In this document: positions 16,510 through 24,953 of the stretch, piece by piece | Layout of the letters: each line of letters opens with the position of its first letter | Numbering within the stretch: the first letter of the stretch is position 1 | Assembly (NCBI GenBank): GCA_900548565.1 | Contig: URKV01000002.1 | Span: forward strand, 1-45,078 | Length of the DNA stretch: 45,078 nucleotides | From: an uncultured Collinsella sp. | GTDB lineage: Bacteria; Actinomycetota; Coriobacteriia; Coriobacteriales; Coriobacteriaceae | Reading direction: 5' to 3' | Notes under the pieces: model-generated | The model's input: only the letters and a program-made list of their open reading frames with translations | What the model was told of the DNA's origin: nothing | Database searches by the model: none | Position numbers and translations under genes: made by a program

Positions 16510-17286
16510 ATGTCTACGTTTTTGAATGCCAGCCCCATCTTTGGGCCCGTTCGCAGCCGTCGCCTTGGTCTCTCGCTCGGCGTCAACATGATGCCGGCCA
16601 GCGGCAAAATCTGCACGTTCGACTGCATTTACTGCGAAAACGGCCTCAACGCCGAGCGCCCCTGTCATGAGCCGTACAACACAGCTGCCATGGTACTCGA
16701 CGCGCTCGAAGCAAAGCTGCGCGAGATGGCAGCCGAGGGCGAGCTCCCCGATGTGATCACCTTCGCAGGCAACGGCGAGCCCACCGCCGCACCGGAGTTT
16801 CCGCAGGCCATCGCCGGCGCCGTCGCGCTGCGCGACGAGCTTGCCCCAAACTCCAAGATCGCCGTGCTTTCCAACGGCACGCGCGCCGACCGCCCCGAGG
16901 TGCACGACGCGCTCATGATGGTCGACGACAACATTCTTAAGCTCGATACCGTCGACCCGACGTTTATCCAGCTGCTCGACCAGCCTGTTGGCCCCTACGA
17001 CGTCGAGCACCAGATTGAGACGTTCGCAAGCTTTGACGGTCACGTTATTATCCAAACGATCTTTTTGACCGGCGAGTATCAGGGCAAGCTCATCGACAAC
17101 ACCGGCGAGGAGTACGTTGTCCCCTGGCTCGCGGCACTCGAGCGCATTCGTCCGCAGGAGGCGACCATCTACACGGTGGCGCGCGAGACACCGGTCGCCG
17201 GCCTTGCCAAGGCAGCACCCGAGGTGCTCGACACGATCGCTGCACGCGTGCGCGCCCTCGGCATCCCCTGCCAGGTGAGCTACTAG
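16510..17286 (+). CDS. Radical SAM protein
   Basis: About 258 residues. The [4Fe-4S] cluster motif CTFDCIYC (CxxxCxxC) lies near residue 35, followed by FAGNGEPTAAPEF, a SAM-binding GGE-like element, and LSNGT. The family resembles the YfkAB/wyosine-like small radical SAM proteins of unknown reaction that start with the GPVRSRRLGLSLG segment. GAGGAG ends at 16500, which fits ATG 16510 (9 nt) better than ATG 16504 (3 nt). The same frame stays open for nearly 600 bp upstream, but that extension is antisense to the alpha/beta hydrolase and not coding. Confidence 0.85.
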   Translation: MSTFLNASPIFGPVRSRRLGLSLGVNMMPASGKICTFDCIYCENGLNAERPCHEPYNTAAMVLDALEAKLREMAAEGELPDVITFAGNGEPTAAPEFPQAIAGAVALRDELAPNSKIAVLSNGTRADRPEVHDALMMVDDNILKLDTVDPTFIQLLDQPVGPYDVEHQIETFASFDGHVIIQTIFLTGEYQGKLIDNTGEEYVVPWLAALERIRPQEATIYTVARETPVAGLAKAAPEVLDTIAARVRALGIPCQVSY

Positions 17287-17327
17287 CAAAACCACGCAGC
17301 AGCCAGTGTCCGCCACCCCGCTCCATC

Positions 17328-17394
17328 AGTTGCGGTGATATAGTTCCTGTTTATGCTGTTAAACCGCTTAGATCGGAACTATATCACCGCAACT
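17328..17394. repeat. TTGCGGTGA-type hairpin element, copy 1
   Basis: AGTTGCGGTGATATAGTTCC (17328-17347) and its exact reverse complement (17375-17394) flank a 27-nt loop. The same arms recur at 23725-23795 and 24954-25024. It is followed by TTTTATG and could terminate the radical SAM gene. Confidence 0.95.
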
Positions 17395-17446
17395 TTTATG
17401 GACGCGTGGGTGGGCTATACTAGCTGCGGATGAAAGGAAGTTAGCC

Positions 17447-18334
17447 ATGTATGACAAAGGACCCGTGCCTGGCCGCAACGACACTTGCTGGTGCGGCAGC
17501 GGCAAAAAATACAAGAAATGCCACAGCGCCTTTGATGAGCGCCTCGAGCGCTTGTGGGAAGAGGGCTGGGAGGTTCTGCCCCGCACACTCTACAAGACGC
17601 CCGCCGACATCGAGGGCATCAAGCGCTCCGCTGCCATCAACGTGGGCGTGCTCGACTACGTAGGCGAGCATATCGCCGCAGGCATGACCACCAACCAGAT
17701 CGACCAGATGATCTACGACTACACCGTCGAGCACGGTGGCACGCCGGCCGATCTCAACTACGAGGGCTATCCCAAGAGCGTGTGCACCTCAATCAACGAC
17801 GTGGTCTGTCACGGTATCCCCTGCGATACGGATGTGCTGCACGAAGGCGACATCATCAACGTGGATTGCTCCACGATCTTGGACGGCTACTTTAGCGACT
17901 CGAGCCGCATGTTCTGCATCGGCGAGGTCTCGGCCGAGCGCCAACGCCTGGTCGACGTCACCCGCGCCAGCGTGGAGGCGGGTCTGGCGGCCGTCAAGCC
18001 ATGGCTGCCGCTGTCCGTTATGGCCGAGGCCGTGCAAAAGACCGTCGAGGACGCCGGCTTTAGCGTGGTGCGCGAGTACGGCGGACACGGCATTGGCAAG
18101 GAGTTCCACGAGGACCCGTTTGTGGGCTTTACCACCGAGGCACCCGATGTGGACACCATCATGGCCCCGGGTATGGTCTTTACCATCGAGCCCATGGTCA
18201 ATGCCGGAGCGCCCGACATCAAGATTAGCAAGGGTGACGGTTGGTGCGTGCGCACCAAGGACGGCAGCGATTCGGCCCAGTGCGAGGTACAGCTCGTGGT
18301 GACCGAGGATGGTTACGAGCTGCTGAGCTGGTAG
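17447..18334 (+). CDS. map: Methionine aminopeptidase type I with N-terminal SEC-C zinc motif
   Basis: 295-residue enzyme that removes the initiator Met from nascent proteins. Residues 1-30 carry a SEC-C zinc-binding motif (C14-x-C16 ... C25-H26). The peptidase domain shows the metal ligands: Asp in NVDCSTILDGYFSD (two Asp), His in GHGIGKEFHEDP, Glu in FTIEPMV and Glu in QCEVQLV, plus the substrate His in VCHGIP. The N-terminal extension is known from some bacterial Map proteins and may aid ribosome binding. AAAGGAAG lies 7 nt before the ATG. An 18-bp terminator follows. Confidence 0.95.
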   Translation: MYDKGPVPGRNDTCWCGSGKKYKKCHSAFDERLERLWEEGWEVLPRTLYKTPADIEGIKRSAAINVGVLDYVGEHIAAGMTTNQIDQMIYDYTVEHGGTPADLNYEGYPKSVCTSINDVVCHGIPCDTDVLHEGDIINVDCSTILDGYFSDSSRMFCIGEVSAERQRLVDVTRASVEAGLAAVKPWLPLSVMAEAVQKTVEDAGFSVVREYGGHGIGKEFHEDPFVGFTTEAPDVDTIMAPGMVFTIEPMVNAGAPDIKISKGDGWCVRTKDGSDSAQCEVQLVVTEDGYELLSW

Positions 18335-18343
18335 CCGTGGATG

Positions 18344-18396
18344 CGCCGGGCTTCGCGATGGATATGTTAACCATCGCGAAGCCCGGCGTTTTATTT
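18344..18396 (+). terminator. Terminator of map with perfect 18-bp stem
   Basis: CGCCGGGCTTCGCGATGG (18344-18361) pairs perfectly with 18371-18388 around a 9-nt loop, followed by TTTTATTT. Confidence 0.95.
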
Positions 18397-18399
18397 GAA

Positions 18400-18450
18400 C
18401 GTTTTGCCTGATAAAACCTGCCAAAATAAACCTGTCCCTTTTTGGTAGGT
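18400..18450 (+). repeat. CCTGCCAAAATAAACC repeat, copy directly upstream of the dehydrogenase
   Basis: About 51 bp running CGTTTTGCC...ATAAAACCTGCC...CTTTTTGGTAGGT. Internal CCTGCCAAAA pairs with the terminal TTTTTGGTAGG, giving a hairpin. Other copies: 25355-25405, 28928-28977 (inverted), 19642-19670 and 4824-4843 (partial). This copy ends 19 nt before the dehydrogenase start. Confidence 0.9.
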
Positions 18451-18469
18451 CGAGCGGAGAGGACTGCTT

Positions 18470-19405
18470 GTGAACATCCTGGTTTTGTTGCCCGTCAACG
18501 ACCGTCATCGCGCAATTCTTGAGTCGAGCGCTCCGGGCGAGGACTTTATCTACACGAGCTCCGACGCCGCCACGCGCGAGCAGGTCGCCGATGCCGACGT
18601 GATCCTGGGCAACATCGACCCTGACATGCTCACGGCATGCGAGCACCTCCAGCTGCTGCAACTGCAGACCGCGGGCTATGACGATTACTTGGCCGCCGGC
18701 ACCGTGCCGGCCGACGCCAAACTGTCTTGCTCGGTGGGCGCCTACGGCCAGGCCGTGAGCGAGCACATGTTTGCCATGGTGCTGTCTATGATGAAGCGCC
18801 TGCCCGGCTACCAGGACCTGCAGCGCGAGCATCGCTGGGAGGATTTGGGGCCGGTCACCTCGCTCCAAAACGCCAATGTGCTGGTGCTGGGCGCGGGCGA
18901 CATTGGCGGCCACTTTGCCACGCTCTGCCGCAACATGGGTGCGCACGTCCGCGGCATCAAGCGCCACCCGCTCGTCTATCCCATTGTGTTTGAGGACATG
19001 GACGGCATGGACGCCCTGTCTGAGCGCCTGGCCGAGGCAGACGTCGTCGCATCCTTTATGCCGAGCACACCCGAGACCCGCGGTCTGGCGAACGCCGAGT
19101 TCTTCGCCGCGATGAAGCCGGGCGCGTTCTTTGCCAACGGCGGTCGCGGCGACCTTGTGGTCGCCGACGACTTGGTTGCCGCCCTGGAGTCGGGACATCT
19201 CGCCGGCGCCGCGGTCGACGTCACCGACCCCGAACCGTTGCCTGAGACAAGCCCACTGTGGGATGCGCCCAACATGCTCATCACGCCGCACGTCTCCGGC
19301 TGGTTCCACCTGGCAGCCACGCTCAACAATGTGGTCGACATTGCCGCAGAGAATCTGCGTCACCTGCAGGCTGGCGAGACCCTGCGCTGCTGGATCGAAC
19401 ATTAA
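18470..19405 (+). CDS. D-isomer-specific 2-hydroxyacid dehydrogenase family protein
   Basis: 311-residue NAD(P)-dependent oxidoreductase. The Rossmann motif VLGAGDIGG lies at about 142-150. Catalytic residues are visible: Arg in NGGRGDLVV, Glu in DVTDPEPLP and His in ITPHVSG. Substrate not predictable (D-lactate, glyoxylate/hydroxypyruvate or phosphoglycerate-like). The start is GTG 18470 with GGAGAGGA 6 nt upstream. It is convergent with the M18 aminopeptidase gene. Confidence 0.9.
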   Translation: MNILVLLPVNDRHRAILESSAPGEDFIYTSSDAATREQVADADVILGNIDPDMLTACEHLQLLQLQTAGYDDYLAAGTVPADAKLSCSVGAYGQAVSEHMFAMVLSMMKRLPGYQDLQREHRWEDLGPVTSLQNANVLVLGAGDIGGHFATLCRNMGAHVRGIKRHPLVYPIVFEDMDGMDALSERLAEADVVASFMPSTPETRGLANAEFFAAMKPGAFFANGGRGDLVVADDLVAALESGHLAGAAVDVTDPEPLPETSPLWDAPNMLITPHVSGWFHLAATLNNVVDIAAENLRHLQAGETLRCWIEH

Positions 19406-19407
19406 GA

Positions 19408-19434
19408 ATTACGCCGTTTTACAAACGGCGTAAT
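19408..19434. terminator. Hairpin after the dehydrogenase gene
   Basis: ATTACGCCGTTT (19408-19419) pairs perfectly with AAACGGCGTAAT (19423-19434) around a 3-nt loop, directly after the stop codon. T-run is weak. Confidence 0.75.
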
Positions 19435-19445
19435 GAGCCGACGCT

Positions 19446-19550
19446 GCGAGCCCGCCGTTTGGCCAATCTGCCGTTCAATTTTAAAGGCGCGACCAGAAGG
19501 TCAGCGCCTTTTCATTTCACGGCACCTTGGCTCAAACGGCGGGCTCTCGC
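19446..19550. repeat. Nested double inverted repeat between convergent genes
   Basis: Outer arms GAGCCCGCCGTTTG (19448-19461) and 19533-19546 pair perfectly. Inside, AAAGGCGC-GACC (19483-19494) pairs with GGTC-A-GCGCCTTT (19499-19511), followed by a T-rich tract. It belongs to the nested-hairpin class at 23569, 30938, 35366 and 36395. A partial CCTGCC-type repeat (GCATTTGCCCAGATAAAACC) follows at 19642-19670. Confidence 0.88.
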
Positions 19551-19641
19551 TGACTTTTATTCGACCTGCGGGATCTGACTAGCGCAGGCTCTGCCTATGA
19601 AGTCCTAGCAGTTCCGTCTTGTCGTTGGCGTTGGCGTTGAA

Positions 19642-19670
19642 GCATTTGCCCAGATAAAACCTACCAAAAT
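19642..19670 (+). repeat. Degenerate 5' half of the CCTGCCAAAA repeat
   Basis: GCATTTGCCCAGATAAAACC followed by TACCAAAAT matches the first half of the elements at 18400 and 25355; the second half is not recognisable. Confidence 0.75.
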
Positions 19671-19692
19671 TGTCATCTCATCTTGGTCGATT

Positions 19693-21078
19693 TTAGAGTT
19701 CCACACTTTCGGCGCCGTTGATGGTTAGGTCGCGCTCGTAGAAGGCCGTGAGGGCGCGGATGGCGTACATCACGTCGCGCACGCCGCCGGTCTCGTAGCT
19801 TGAGTGCATGGCCAGCTGCGGCAGGCCCACGTCCACGGCATGCATGCTCGCCTGCATGTTCGACAGGTTGCCGAGCGTGGAGCCACCCGCCATATCACTC
19901 TTGTTGGCGAAGGCCTGCGTGGGCACGTCGGCGTCATCGCAGATGGCCTGGAACACCGCGCGGCTAAAGGCATCGGTGCAGTAGTGCTGGTTAGCAGCTT
20001 CCTTGACGACGATGCCGCCGTTAAGCACCACCTGGTTGCGGGCATCGCACTTCTCGGCATGGTTGGGATGCACGGCATGTGCGTTGTCGCAGCTCACGAG
20101 CATCGAGGCGGCAAGCGCGCGGTGGTACGACTCGTCGTCAAAGCCCAGCGAGCCGTTAATGCGGTGCAGCGCATCGGCCAAGAACGTCGACATGGCGCCC
20201 TGCTTGGTCTCGGAGCCAACCTCCTCGTTATCAAAGCAGCAAAAGACCGAGACATCGCGCGCGTTCTCAGCACCCAAAAATGCCTGCAGCGAGGTATAGG
20301 CGCAGGCCAGGTCGTCGAGCTTGGGCGTCGAGATAAACTCATCGGCCCAGCCCCAAATGCGCGCATCCTGACGATTGACCAGGAACAGATCGCGGCCCAA
20401 AATTTGTTCGGGCTCAACGTCCAGTTCGTCGGCGATCAGGGCGTCAAAGTCGCCCTGCTTAAGGTCACCAGCGCTGATGAGCGGGCACAGGTCAACGGCT
20501 CGGTTGGGAGCAAAGCTCTCGTTAACGCCACGGTTCATGTGGATGGCAAGGCTCGGAATGATGGCGACTTCGCGCTCGGTAGCGAGCAAACGGCTCTCAA
20601 TACGGTCGCCTTCGCGTACCAACACGCGGCCCGCGAGCGCCAGCGGGCGATCGAACCAGGTGTAGTCGATCATGCCGCCGTAGGCCTCGGTGTTCAGGCG
20701 CAGCGTCTCGCCCGCGCCATCGAGCTCGGGCACAGCCTTGACCTTAAACGTCGGCGAATCGCTGTGCGACGCCGTGAGCTGAAAATGGTAGTCGCCGGCA
20801 ACGCCGTCCTCGCCCCACGTCGCGGCCAGGTCCTCGCCCACCTTAAAGGCAACAACGCTCGAGGTGTTACGCTGCGTGTAATAACGCCCGCCCGGCTCGA
20901 TGTCCCACGCCGCGTTCTCGGGCAGGTAGGTAAAGCCCGCCTCATCGAGTTCGGCCATAATGGTCGCCGCCGTATGGAACATGCTTGGGCATGCCTCGAT
21001 AAAGTCGATAAGGTCGTTGGCGGCCTCGATATCGTCGGCCGTCACGTGCGCGCGCTCGGGCGTTTCCTGATCCGTCAT
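19693..21078 (-). CDS. M18 family aminopeptidase (aspartyl aminopeptidase-like)
   Basis: 461-residue cytosolic dinuclear-zinc exopeptidase that removes N-terminal acidic residues. Metal-binding and catalytic segments seen: TASHSDSPTFKVK (His-x-Asp), CFDNEEVGSETKQGA (Glu pair) and the C-terminal His in LAMHSSYETGGVRD. The length fits the family (430-480). ATG 21078 has GGGGAG upstream; the frame continues to 21195, but that part contains no family sequence. It is divergent from the Ntn-hydrolase gene. Confidence 0.93.
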   Translation of the reverse strand: MTDQETPERAHVTADDIEAANDLIDFIEACPSMFHTAATIMAELDEAGFTYLPENAAWDIEPGGRYYTQRNTSSVVAFKVGEDLAATWGEDGVAGDYHFQLTASHSDSPTFKVKAVPELDGAGETLRLNTEAYGGMIDYTWFDRPLALAGRVLVREGDRIESRLLATEREVAIIPSLAIHMNRGVNESFAPNRAVDLCPLISAGDLKQGDFDALIADELDVEPEQILGRDLFLVNRQDARIWGWADEFISTPKLDDLACAYTSLQAFLGAENARDVSVFCCFDNEEVGSETKQGAMSTFLADALHRINGSLGFDDESYHRALAASMLVSCDNAHAVHPNHAEKCDARNQVVLNGGIVVKEAANQHYCTDAFSRAVFQAICDDADVPTQAFANKSDMAGGSTLGNLSNMQASMHAVDVGLPQLAMHSSYETGGVRDVMYAIRALTAFYERDLTINGAESVEL

Positions 21079-21239
21079 GCTCTCCCCTTTCGCTGGGTTG
21101 ATGGTCCCCTCCAGCATACCCCGTCGCGCCAGCGCTGCACTCTTCATTCCGTGTTTAATCCCGCGCCGCTCGCCAAGTTGAGCTATCATGCCCACGCTCC
21201 TTTTGCGACAATTACGCTAACAGGACGAGAGGAGCCGTC

Positions 21240-22325
21240 ATGAAGCCACGTAGCATTGCCATCGCCTGCGGTGTCGCGGAAGTCGCCGTCGGCCTTGCCG
21301 CTGCCACCGGTATCGTTTATCACAAGCAAATCAAGTCCGCCGCGTCGCTCAAACGCTTGACCGGCTACGCGGATGGCTATGACCTGTACGCAATCGACAT
21401 CGCCTACGACTACGATCTTGATCGCATCATCGCCGCTGGCGTGCGCGACGACCAGGCCTACATCGATGCCGTGGTGGCGCAGGTGCTGCCCGGTGTGCCG
21501 GCACATGTCCAGGCGCCCCAGTTTGCCTGCAGCGCTTTTGTCGCTGTAGATGCCGAAGGCCGCGTGCGCACCGGTCGCAATTACGACTTTAAGGACGACA
21601 CCTCGGCGCTGCTGGTGCGCAATCACCCATGCGGCGGCTATGCCTCCATCGGGTTTGCCGCCCTCAACAACCTGGGCGATAACACTCCGCTTGACTCCGT
21701 CGCCGGACGGGCCGCCGCACTCATGGGCCCGTTTGGCCAGCTCGACGGTGTTAACGAATGCGGCGTGTCCATTGCCGTACTCACCCTGGATTCCCAGCCC
21801 TGTGACCAGGACACGCAACGGCCCGTCATCAACACTTCGCTCGCCATCCGTCTGGTGCTCGACCGCGCCGCCACCACGCAAGAAGCTGTCGACCTGCTTT
21901 CCGCCTACGACATGCACGCTATGGCAGGACGCGATTACCACTTCTTTATCAACGACGCCGCCGGTGACGCGCGCGTAGTAGAGTGGGATCCGCACGATCC
22001 GGACCGCGCTTTCAAAGCGACTCCTGTACGCCAGGTTACGAACTTCTATGCCTGCTATGGCGACGAAGTGCTGCCCAACCAAAAGAATGGCGAGCTGGGC
22101 CATGGTAAAGAGCGCGCCGTCGCAATCGCCGATGTCCTTGACGCCCATGTCGGTGCCCAGAACGAGGCAGTCGCTTGGAAGGCCCTACGCGCTGCGGCGC
22201 AAGAGCCCAATCCGGAAGACATCACCAGCAACACGCAGTGGTCGGTCGTCTTTGACAACACCGAGCCCGCTGCCGCCATCACGCTGCGCCGCCACTGGGG
22301 CGACATCGATGCCTTCGCGCTGTAA
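21240..22325 (+). CDS. Ntn-hydrolase, linear amide C-N hydrolase (choloylglycine hydrolase / C45-like)
   Basis: 361-residue N-terminal-nucleophile hydrolase. A hydrophobic N-terminal segment (about 7-26) suggests a signal anchor. The predicted nucleophile is Cys97 in QFACSAFVAV; autocatalytic cleavage before it would be needed for activity. GRNYDFK (112-118) matches the conserved Arg/Asp region of bile-salt hydrolases and acyltransferases, and DGVNECGVSIAV matches the family's NExGL-type motif. It could act on N-acyl amino acids, penicillin-like amides or bile conjugates. True bile-salt hydrolases start directly at Cys2, so a bile role is less likely. AGGAG lies 5 nt before the ATG. Confidence 0.82.
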   Translation: MKPRSIAIACGVAEVAVGLAAATGIVYHKQIKSAASLKRLTGYADGYDLYAIDIAYDYDLDRIIAAGVRDDQAYIDAVVAQVLPGVPAHVQAPQFACSAFVAVDAEGRVRTGRNYDFKDDTSALLVRNHPCGGYASIGFAALNNLGDNTPLDSVAGRAAALMGPFGQLDGVNECGVSIAVLTLDSQPCDQDTQRPVINTSLAIRLVLDRAATTQEAVDLLSAYDMHAMAGRDYHFFINDAAGDARVVEWDPHDPDRAFKATPVRQVTNFYACYGDEVLPNQKNGELGHGKERAVAIADVLDAHVGAQNEAVAWKALRAAAQEPNPEDITSNTQWSVVFDNTEPAAAITLRRHWGDIDAFAL

Positions 22326-22394
22326 GGAGCTGGCACCGTCGTCCTTACGCTGGCCTGACGTTGCTTACATTTCCATACATTTGAGCTAACACGT

Positions 22395-22446
22395 TTTACC
22401 CCCGTATCAACAGTGTGCGGGGGTAAACTTATGCGCATGTTATAAC
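22395..22446 (+). promoter_or_regulatory. Inverted repeat plus extended -10 promoter of pfkA
   Basis: TTTACCCCCG (22395-22404) and CGGGGGTAAA (22418-22427) are perfect inverted repeats with a 13-nt loop. They end 13 nt before an extended -10 (TGTTATAAC, with TATAAC at 22441-22446). The right arm occupies the -35 position, so this may be an operator, or a terminator for the upstream gene. Confidence 0.6.
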
Positions 22447-22465
22447 TTGCCCGGAAGGATTCACC

Positions 22466-23545
22466 ATGCTTAGAATCGGTCTTCTTACTAGTGGCGGCGA
22501 CTGCCAGGCGCTCAACGCCACCATGCGCGGCATCGTCAAAACGCTTATAACCAATAGCGAAGAACCTATCGAGATCTATGGTTTTGAGGACGGCTACCAG
22601 GGCCTTATCTACAGCAGGTTCCGCGTCATGACGCCCGCCGATTTTAGCGGCATCCTCACCCGCGGCGGCACCATCCTGGGCACGAGCCGCACACCGTTCA
22701 AGCGTCTGGATACCCCCGAGGCCGATGGCGTCGAGAAGGTGCCGGCGATGGTCCACACCTATCATAAGCTGCAGCTCGACTGCCTGTTTATGCTAGGCGG
22801 TAACGGCTCCACCAAGACCGCCAACCGCCTGCGCGAAGAGGGCCTCAACGTTATCGCCCTGCCCAAGACCATCGATAACGACACCTGGGGCACCGAGCTG
22901 ACGTTTGGCTTTACGAGCGCCATCGACGTCGCCACCAAGTGCATCGACGACATCCACACCACTGCCTCGAGTCACGGCCGCGTGTTCGTTATCGAGATCA
23001 TGGGCCACAAGGTCGGCTGGATTCCGCTGTACGCCGGCGTCGCGGGCGGCGCGGACGTCATCCTGATTCCCGAGATCCCCTACGACATGGACAACGTCAT
23101 CAAGACCATCGAACATCGCATGGAGACCGGCAGCCGTTTTACCATCGTGGCCGTCGCCGAGGGTGCCATCTCTAAGGAGGACGCGGCGCTGTCCAAGAAG
23201 GAGTACAAGAAAAAGCTTGCCGAGCGCACGAGTCCGTCGATTGTCTACGACATCGCCAAGGAGATTGAGACCAAGACCGGTCGCGAGACCCGCGTCGCCA
23301 TCCCCGGCCACACGCAGCGCGGCGGTCAGCCCGATGCCCAGGACCGCATCTTTGCGACCCAGTGCGGCGTCGAGGCGGCGCTCGGCTGCCTGCGCGGCGA
23401 GTTTGGCTACATGGTTGCCCTGCGTGACGGCAAGATGTGTCACATGCCGCTCGAGGAGGTCGCCGGCAAGCTCAAGTATGTCGACCCCCAGAGCGATCTG
23501 GTGCGCGAGGCCAAGGCGTTGGGCATCAGCTTCGGCGACGAATAG
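22466..23545 (+). CDS. pfkA: 6-phosphofructokinase
   Basis: 359-residue glycolytic kinase phosphorylating fructose 6-phosphate. Motifs: LTSGGDCQALNA (nucleotide loop), LGGNGSTKTA, LPKTIDNDTWGT (catalytic TIDND), MGHKVGWI and PGHTQRGG. In E. coli numbering, position 104 is Gly (ATP type) and 124 is Lys, the combination of the mixed/group III family found in actinobacteria and clostridia, so ATP use is expected. GGAAGG lies upstream of the ATG. Confidence 0.95.
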   Translation: MLRIGLLTSGGDCQALNATMRGIVKTLITNSEEPIEIYGFEDGYQGLIYSRFRVMTPADFSGILTRGGTILGTSRTPFKRLDTPEADGVEKVPAMVHTYHKLQLDCLFMLGGNGSTKTANRLREEGLNVIALPKTIDNDTWGTELTFGFTSAIDVATKCIDDIHTTASSHGRVFVIEIMGHKVGWIPLYAGVAGGADVILIPEIPYDMDNVIKTIEHRMETGSRFTIVAVAEGAISKEDAALSKKEYKKKLAERTSPSIVYDIAKEIETKTGRETRVAIPGHTQRGGQPDAQDRIFATQCGVEAALGCLRGEFGYMVALRDGKMCHMPLEEVAGKLKYVDPQSDLVREAKALGISFGDE

Positions 23546-23568
23546 CCTCGGCCGAAATCTATCTCATC

Positions 23569-23665
23569 GGGCCCTCCGACCCCGCCCGACGTATTTCGAT
23601 TTGGCTCCTCCCTTGACTCCGTCAAAGGTCGCCAATCGAAATCGTCGGGCGGGGTCGGAAGGCCC
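23569..23665. repeat. Nested double inverted repeat after pfkA
   Basis: Outer arms 23569-23605 and 23631-23665 pair over about 34 positions (core TCCGACCCCGCCCGACG) with one mismatch and two single-base bulges. Inside lies TTGAC-TCC-GTCAA (23613-23625). The element begins 24 nt after the pfkA stop. Confidence 0.92.
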
Positions 23666-23724
23666 TGCGTTTACATACTCGCCGAGGTTATTCGTCTTCT
23701 TGCTGCGGGTGCCTGGTCTGAAAT

Positions 23725-23795
23725 TAAGTTGCGGTGAAATAGTTCCTGCATAGCCCGCAAATGGCTGAAACTAGGAACTATTCCACCGCAACTTA
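23725..23795. repeat. TTGCGGTGA-type hairpin element, copy 2
   Basis: Arms 23725-23747 and 23773-23795 pair at 22 of 23 positions around a 25-nt loop. The arms share AAGTTGCGGTGA and TAGTTCC with copies 1 and 3; loops are unrelated. Confidence 0.95.
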
Positions 23796-23979
23796 CTGAG
23801 TGGGGGCTCTTGGCTGCTACTTGCACTGACATTTGTCCTGAAATGGCTGGTCGTTAGGGGTTGCTACCGGTAGTTGCGGTAGGGTTGGGGCAGATTCTAA
23901 CTAGAAATGGTGGTCGCTACCGGTTGTTCTCGGCATACTCGGCTCATTCGATTACGGTCACCACATGAAAGGAACTGTC

Positions 23980-24900
23980 ATGGATCTTGCGATGGCGCAG
24001 CGGCTCGTTGATCGCCGCAAGGCTGCCGGACTTTCTCAGGAGGCGCTTGCCGCTCAGCTGGGTGTGAGTCGTCAGGCTGTCAGTAAATGGGAGCGCAGCG
24101 AATCCTCGCCCGATACCGATAACCTTATTGCGCTCGCCGCGCTGTATGGCGTGTCGCTGGATGAGCTACTGTATGGGGAGGCGGCCAACAATGCCGACGA
24201 TCTGGAGGACGGTAGCGCCAGCACCGAGACGGCGGATGTGGCTGGCGAGGCCGAGGATTCTGCCGAGAACACCGATCGCAGCGATAAGCCACTTGTCGAT
24301 GTTTCCCTCGCGCGCGGTATCCACGTCATTGATCCCAATAAGGGCGAGGAAGTCCATGTTGGCTGGAGCGGCATCCATGTGATCAACGAGCGCAAGGGTG
24401 AAGAGGTCCATGTGGGGCCGGGCGGATTGCATATCGATACGCTTGAGGACGATGGACATAGCGTGCATACCAATGATGACGGCACCGTCACCATCGACGG
24501 CGAGACGTTTTCCAGCTGGAAGGAAGCACACGACAAGCTCGACCATCATGGCAAGCATTTCCACACCGGGCTCGGACGCGCATGGAACAAATTCCCCTTT
24601 CCCGCGCTCGTCGCCCTCGCCTACCTGGTGCTCGGCATTGCCTACGGCACATGGGCTACGGGACTCTTCCTCGTCTTTTTGATTCCCGTCTATTACGCGC
24701 TTGGCGACTTTATCGACCAACGTCACTTATCTAAGCTGATCGATGTCGTCTATTCAGTCAGTGCCGAGGCATGGTTCCTCTACATGTGGCTCTGCCTGGA
24801 ACAGCCCCATCCCGCCTGGGTAATCCTCATCACCATCCCGGTCGTAAAAGCACTCATGCGTTGGTGCCGTAAACAATGGAAGCATCGCAAGCGAGCCTAA
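23980..24900 (+). CDS. XRE-family regulator fused to a repeat region and membrane domain
   Basis: 306 residues. Residues 3-65 form a Cro/CI-type HTH (GLSQEALAAQLGVSRQAVSK). An acidic linker follows (70-105). Residues 113-128 and 131-146 are tandem copies of GIHVI-x3-KGEEVHVG with an 18-residue period, then a third degenerate unit rich in His and Asp. The C-terminal third (about 205-295) has three or four membrane helices ending in a basic tail. A membrane-tethered repressor that senses an envelope or ligand signal is plausible but unproven. ATG 23980 is preceded by AAAGGAA; ATG 23965 is the alternative. Confidence 0.82.
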   Translation: MDLAMAQRLVDRRKAAGLSQEALAAQLGVSRQAVSKWERSESSPDTDNLIALAALYGVSLDELLYGEAANNADDLEDGSASTETADVAGEAEDSAENTDRSDKPLVDVSLARGIHVIDPNKGEEVHVGWSGIHVINERKGEEVHVGPGGLHIDTLEDDGHSVHTNDDGTVTIDGETFSSWKEAHDKLDHHGKHFHTGLGRAWNKFPFPALVALAYLVLGIAYGTWATGLFLVFLIPVYYALGDFIDQRHLSKLIDVVYSVSAEAWFLYMWLCLEQPHPAWVILITIPVVKALMRWCRKQWKHRKRA

Positions 24901-24953
24901 ACCATCCCAGCCCGACAGCAGCACCCAACTAGTACTCCGCCGCCCATCCCTCC

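Larger units (their letters stand above)
23546..23979. other. Gene-free interval between pfkA and the XRE membrane regulator
   Basis: It contains a nested inverted repeat (23569-23665), a TTGCGGTGA-type element (23725-23795) and, near the regulator, two related segments with GAAATGG...GGTCG...GCTACCGGT (about 23840-23878 and 23904-23932), plus TTCTA-AC-TAGAA at 23896-23907, possible regulator sites. No gene seen. Confidence 0.75.

Noticed and set aside
19804..21243. 479-codon open frame opposite the M18 aminopeptidase
   Set aside because: Shadow frame; the minus-strand protein shows all M18 metal-site motifs.
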